From Treponema sp. (lineage in GTDB: Bacteria; Spirochaetota; Spirochaetia; Treponematales; Breznakiellaceae): a stretch of DNA of 7,519 bases. How positions within the stretch are numbered: the first letter of the stretch is position 1; every line of letters begins with the position of its first letter. The notes beneath the pieces were generated by a model. That model searched no databases, was not told the origin of the DNA, and saw nothing but the letters and a program-made list of their open reading frames with translations. A program made the translations under genes and the position numbers. The stretch covers positions 1 to 7,519 of the forward strand of contig JAISBK010000149.1 in the NCBI GenBank assembly GCA_031266255.1. Direction: 5' to 3'. This document shows positions 4,744 to 7,519 of this stretch, one piece after another.

Positions 4744-6177
4744 TTGTCTAATCTGAAACTGAATACTTCCGCGGAAACAGCAAATCCTCGGATCAATGCT
4801 GCCGACCGGCTCGGTACTGAACCGGTGGGTAAGCTGTTGCTCCAGTTTTCTGTACCGGCGATTACCGGAATGGTGGTCAATGCCCTCTACAATGTAGTGG
4901 ACCGGATCTTCGTAGGCCGCGGGGTGAATGAGACTGCCTTGGGCGGCCTTGCCTTGGTAATGCCCTTGATGACCATCACCATGGCCTTTGCCATGCTTTT
5001 TGGGATGGGATCCGCCAACATGATTTCCATGCGCCTGGGCCAGCAGCGGAAGCAAGAAGCGGAAAATGCCCTGAACCATTGTTTTTGGCTCTTGATCATC
5101 ACGGGTCTGCTCATCATGGGGACAGGGCTTGTCTTGATGAAGCCGATCCTCTCCTTACTGGGGGCACCGGAGGGAAGTGGCGCCTTGGAATATGCTGGCA
5201 GGTATTACCGGATCATCCTGTTTGGATCGGTATTCTGGATGCTGAGTTTCGGCTTTTCCCATTGTACCCGGGCACAAGGCTTCCCCCGCATAACCATGTT
5301 CAGTATGTTTATCGGCGCGGGGCTTAATACGATCCTGGATCCCCTCTTTATCTTTTTCTTTCAGTGGGGAGTCGAAGGTGCGGCCTGGGCGACGATTATC
5401 TCCCAATGCGCGGCTACCTTATGGATCCTTTCCTTTAATTTGAGCAAAAAAGCGGTTATTCGGCTCAGGTTGAAAACCTTTAAGCCTGCACTGCGGATTA
5501 TACGGGAGATCATGGCCTTTGGATCATCCCAGTTTTTGCTGCAGTTTGTCATGTCCGGGGTACAGTTGCTCTACAATATCAGTATGGGCTGGTACGGCGC
5601 TGTCTCGCTGGGGGTCGCCAATGGGGGCGATATAGCGTTGTCGGGGATGAACATCGTGTCATCAGTTTCGATGTTTATCTTGATGCCCATATTCGGCATT
5701 AATCAGGGCGTGCAGCCCATATTAGGCTATAATTACGGGGCGAAACGGTTTGACCGGGTCTTGAGCGCCTATCTCCGGGCGGTGGTTGCTGCTACCGCGA
5801 TATGTACCGGGGGGTTTATCCTGGTACAGCTGATTCCCCATGCATTGGTCAGTCTCTTTGCTCCAGAAGGCAGTCCTGAACTTTTGCATTTTACCCCATT
5901 TGCCATGCGGATTGTACTCCTCCTGCTTCCTCTGACCGGCTTCCAGATTGTGTCTGCCAATGTGTTTGTGGTTACCGGACGGCCAAAAATGTCCATCTTG
6001 CTTTCTATGCTCAGGCAATGTATCGTATTGATCCCCTGTATGCTGCTTTTCGGGAAACTTTGGGGGCTTTCCGGGGTGATTGCTTCCGCACCGGTTGCCG
6101 ATGGATTCGCGCTTGTTTTGACCGGGGTGATGATTTTCTTCGAGATGAAAAAATTACGGGCCTCAAGCTCGCCCTGA
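4744..6177 (+). CDS. MATE-family multidrug/toxin extrusion transporter
   Basis: An inner-membrane, cation-coupled efflux pump of 477 residues, full length for the family, with twelve predicted hydrophobic segments in two MatE repeats (about residues 28-190 and 245-410). Typical sequences are LLLQFSVPAITGMVVNALYNVVDRIFVGRG (31-60, shown here in part: VVDRIFVG at 51-58), the GMGSANMISMRLGQ region after helix 2, and QGVQPILGYNYGAKR between the two halves. It resembles the NorM/MepA/DinF-like MATE groups, and its substrate cannot be inferred. The start is TTG 4744, because stops at 4564 and 4723 block extension upstream; AAAGGG (4727-4732) is an 11-base-spaced ribosome binding site. A TATACT at 4674-4679 could be its -10 box, but the -35 is poor. 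It converges on the lipoprotein gene downstream with 8 bases between stops. Confidence 0.93.
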   Translation: MSNLKLNTSAETANPRINAADRLGTEPVGKLLLQFSVPAITGMVVNALYNVVDRIFVGRGVNETALGGLALVMPLMTITMAFAMLFGMGSANMISMRLGQQRKQEAENALNHCFWLLIITGLLIMGTGLVLMKPILSLLGAPEGSGALEYAGRYYRIILFGSVFWMLSFGFSHCTRAQGFPRITMFSMFIGAGLNTILDPLFIFFFQWGVEGAAWATIISQCAATLWILSFNLSKKAVIRLRLKTFKPALRIIREIMAFGSSQFLLQFVMSGVQLLYNISMGWYGAVSLGVANGGDIALSGMNIVSSVSMFILMPIFGINQGVQPILGYNYGAKRFDRVLSAYLRAVVAATAICTGGFILVQLIPHALVSLFAPEGSPELLHFTPFAMRIVLLLLPLTGFQIVSANVFVVTGRPKMSILLSMLRQCIVLIPCMLLFGKLWGLSGVIASAPVADGFALVLTGVMIFFEMKKLRASSSP

Positions 6178-6203
6178 TAGCTACGCTATTCCCCTTTCAG
6201 GGC
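6171..6203. terminator. Hairpin at the convergent gene ends
   Basis: GCCCTGA (6171-6177) pairs with TCAGGGC (6197-6203), enclosing a second small stem TAGC-TAC-GCTA (6178-6188). It covers the stop codons of both converging genes. There is no T-run on either side, so it may be a weak bidirectional terminator or a coincidence of the coding ends. Confidence 0.3.
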
Positions 6204-7250
6204 TTGGATGAATTGCGTGCGGATCTCCTCCCGATAACGATAACAGGTTACCCAGTCAACCGGCATACTCACGGCCTTTATTTGGCTTGTCGGGATGGCA
6301 TGATAGGGTAAGAGGGGAGAATTTTTTCGCACCGTATGCATCCATCCGGCTACTATATTGGCCTGTCCTTCCTCGGAAAGAAACCAGTCGGTGATTGCCT
6401 CGGCAGCAGCCGTATTACGATTGGCGCTCCAGGTCTCATTGATGGTCATGATCGTTGATGGAACGATAATAGTACCGTCCTGGGGATAGATCACCTCCAC
6501 TTTCGATCCCGTTTCTTCTTGCTTTTTAAGCACTGATTCTTCCAAAATCATGATCGCCTGGTATTCCCCGGCTTCCAGTTTGGCCAGTGCGGTAGAGCTG
6601 GCTTCCACGGTTACCTTTTGCCTGCCCAAGGCTTCAAAGTATTGGTACCCATATAAATCCCGTAAAGCGGTAACCGCGGCCAGAGCCGTACCTGAAGTCA
6701 GGGGATTACTCATGGAAATGAGACCCTGTAACCCTTCATTAAAGGCAAAATCGTAAAAAGTAGTGGGTATAGAATGCTTATCCGTATACTCAGGATTATA
6801 GGCTAAAACCATATTGCATATCCGTACGGGTAGCCAATACCCCTCGGGATCCCCGGTAAAATCAAGATTAACCACCTCTTTAGACAGGTACGGATGGAGC
6901 AACTGCTGTTCTTTGAGTTCTAGGGAATAGGACGGTTCTGCCACCATGAGTATATCGCATCCTAGCTTGCCGGTTTTCTGTTCTGCGGTAACCTTGGACT
7001 GGATGGTACCGGTACCGCCGTACACGAATTCAATCGTGCAGTTGGGGAATTCCTGTTCCAAGGCCGTATCTATGGCGGTAATAATATCCTCGTACATAGA
7101 GGTGTAGATAACGATCTTTCCCCTTGGTTCCTGGGTGCTCTGAGGAGGGGTCTTCTTACATCCCAGGCTGCCAAATATAAGACCAACGGTGAAGGCGGTC
7201 AAAACCCCAAACGTAAAGGGCTTAATTGCCCGGATGTTTCTTTTTTGCAT
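6186..7250 (-). CDS. Iron-type ABC transporter substrate-binding lipoprotein
   Basis: A periplasmic or membrane-anchored binding protein of 354 residues. A signal segment (about 11-30) ends in SLGC with Cys31 as the lipidation site; the -3 residue is Ser, acceptable for relaxed spirochaete lipoboxes. KIVIYTSMYEDIITAIDTAL (45-64), EFVYGGTGTIQSKVTAEQ (74-91), GCDILMVAEPSYSLELKEQQLL (97-118), WLPVRICNMVLAYNPE (139-154), NPLTSGTALAAVTAL (182-196), VPSTIMTINETWSANRNTAAA (263-283) and DWFLSEEGQ (288-296) are typical of the FbpA/AfuA-like cluster D binding proteins for ferric iron and of their relatives for phosphonates or organic anions. The ligand is therefore not certain. Start ATG 7250 has AAAGGA (7262-7267 on the plus strand) 11 bases upstream. 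The permease and ATPase genes would lie outside the window or elsewhere. Confidence 0.85.
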   Translation of the reverse strand: MQKRNIRAIKPFTFGVLTAFTVGLIFGSLGCKKTPPQSTQEPRGKIVIYTSMYEDIITAIDTALEQEFPNCTIEFVYGGTGTIQSKVTAEQKTGKLGCDILMVAEPSYSLELKEQQLLHPYLSKEVVNLDFTGDPEGYWLPVRICNMVLAYNPEYTDKHSIPTTFYDFAFNEGLQGLISMSNPLTSGTALAAVTALRDLYGYQYFEALGRQKVTVEASSTALAKLEAGEYQAIMILEESVLKKQEETGSKVEVIYPQDGTIIVPSTIMTINETWSANRNTAAAEAITDWFLSEEGQANIVAGWMHTVRKNSPLLPYHAIPTSQIKAVSMPVDWVTCYRYREEIRTQFIQALKGE

Positions 7251-7280
7251 GAATGTCTCGTTCCTTTATCCATTTAAATA

Positions 7281-7309
7281 ATTATAATACTGAACCCTAC
7301 TCGCATTAA
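7281..7309 (-). promoter_or_regulatory. Weak candidate promoter of the lipoprotein gene
   Basis: On the minus strand TATAAT (7286-7281) is a perfect -10 box. The hexamer 17 bases upstream is TTAATG (7309-7304), which matches the -35 consensus in only three positions. It is in the gap between the upstream membrane protein stop and the lipoprotein start. Confidence 0.3.
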
Positions 7310-7325
7310 TCCTTTACCTACGTTT

Positions 7326-7519
7326 TTAACCAATAGCTTTTATGTAGTAGTTAGTATAAAGTAAGACGTAGTTCATGATCAAGTAAAATCCAAGGAGTAC
7401 CCAGGGCGAGCGCATTAAAAAAGGAGTAAAGAAACGATAAAAAAAGCCGAAAAAGGTAAAATTGGAGGCACTCATGATCCCCGAAACCATACCACCCATA
7501 ATCGACTTTTTTAGCGACA
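7326..7519 (-). CDS. C-terminal end of an unidentified membrane protein (partial)
   Basis: The minus strand is open from the window edge (two leftover bases, then TCG CTA AAA) to TAA at 7328-7326, giving 63 residues. The peptide is strongly hydrophobic and aromatic: a Gly/Ser segment MGGMVSGIMSASNF, then FGFFYRFFTPFLMRSPW, then VLLGFYLIMNYVLLYTNYYIKAIG. This suggests two membrane helices with a basic loop. The GMVSGIMSA stretch faintly recalls rhomboid GxSG segments but no catalytic His follows, so I do not call it. The gene ends 75 bases before the lipoprotein start on the same strand and may be part of the same transcript or separately regulated. Confidence 0.55.
   Translation of the reverse strand, partial: SLKKSIMGGMVSGIMSASNFTFFGFFYRFFTPFLMRSPWVLLGFYLIMNYVLLYTNYYIKAIG

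Noticed and set aside
1..7519. CRISPR array
   Set aside because: No regularly spaced direct repeats were seen anywhere; the repeats present are inverted pairs or a single diverged duplication.

Overview
The window looks like chromosomal DNA from a spirochaete of the genus Treponema, probably one of the moderately GC-rich gut or termite-gut species rather than T. pallidum. This is an inference. It rests on the style of the proteins (a secreted metal-binding protein with an SAGGRRD-type mature start, a relaxed SLGC lipobox), on a degraded transposase that I recognise as a type common in termite-gut treponemes, and on an integron-like attC structure, an element known from treponemes. No 16S rRNA or housekeeping marker is present to confirm it.

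Layout. Positions 1-711 look like a gene cassette: a very AT-rich small gene (76-453) followed at once by a GC-rich branched palindrome that resembles an integron attC site (473-709). The attC-like site is split by a 118-bp element with inverted termini (482-599) flanked by a 3-bp direct repeat, most likely a MITE or the relic of a larger insertion sequence. Positions 750-901 hold a decayed duplicate of the promoter and first 26 codons of the Fur-family gene found intact at 1579. Between the two copies lies an unrecognised 106-aa gene (985-1305) with a strong ribosome binding site.

Positions 1509-3406 form a metal homeostasis block: a Zur/Fur-type repressor, a 97-aa Cys/His-rich two-helix membrane protein, and a ZnuA/TroA-type secreted metal-binding protein ending at a good intrinsic terminator. 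The repressor gene has a consensus promoter overlapped by a perfect 11-bp inverted repeat, so the block is probably autoregulated by metal. The ATPase and permease partners of ZnuA are not in the window.

Positions 3407-3898 have no convincing gene. A complete tRNA-Phe(GAA) follows on the minus strand (3899-3971) with a near-consensus promoter. Next to it is a wrecked transposase (4089-4566) and an unexplained 55-codon frame (4575-4742). A complete MATE-family efflux gene (4744-6177, TTG start) converges on a minus-strand lipoprotein gene for an iron-type ABC substrate-binding protein (6186-7250). The right edge holds the C-terminal end of an unidentified membrane protein on the minus strand (7326-7519).

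Overall this is an accessory-flavoured region: cassette, MITE, partial gene duplication, transposon remains and a tRNA, surrounding ordinary metal uptake and efflux genes.
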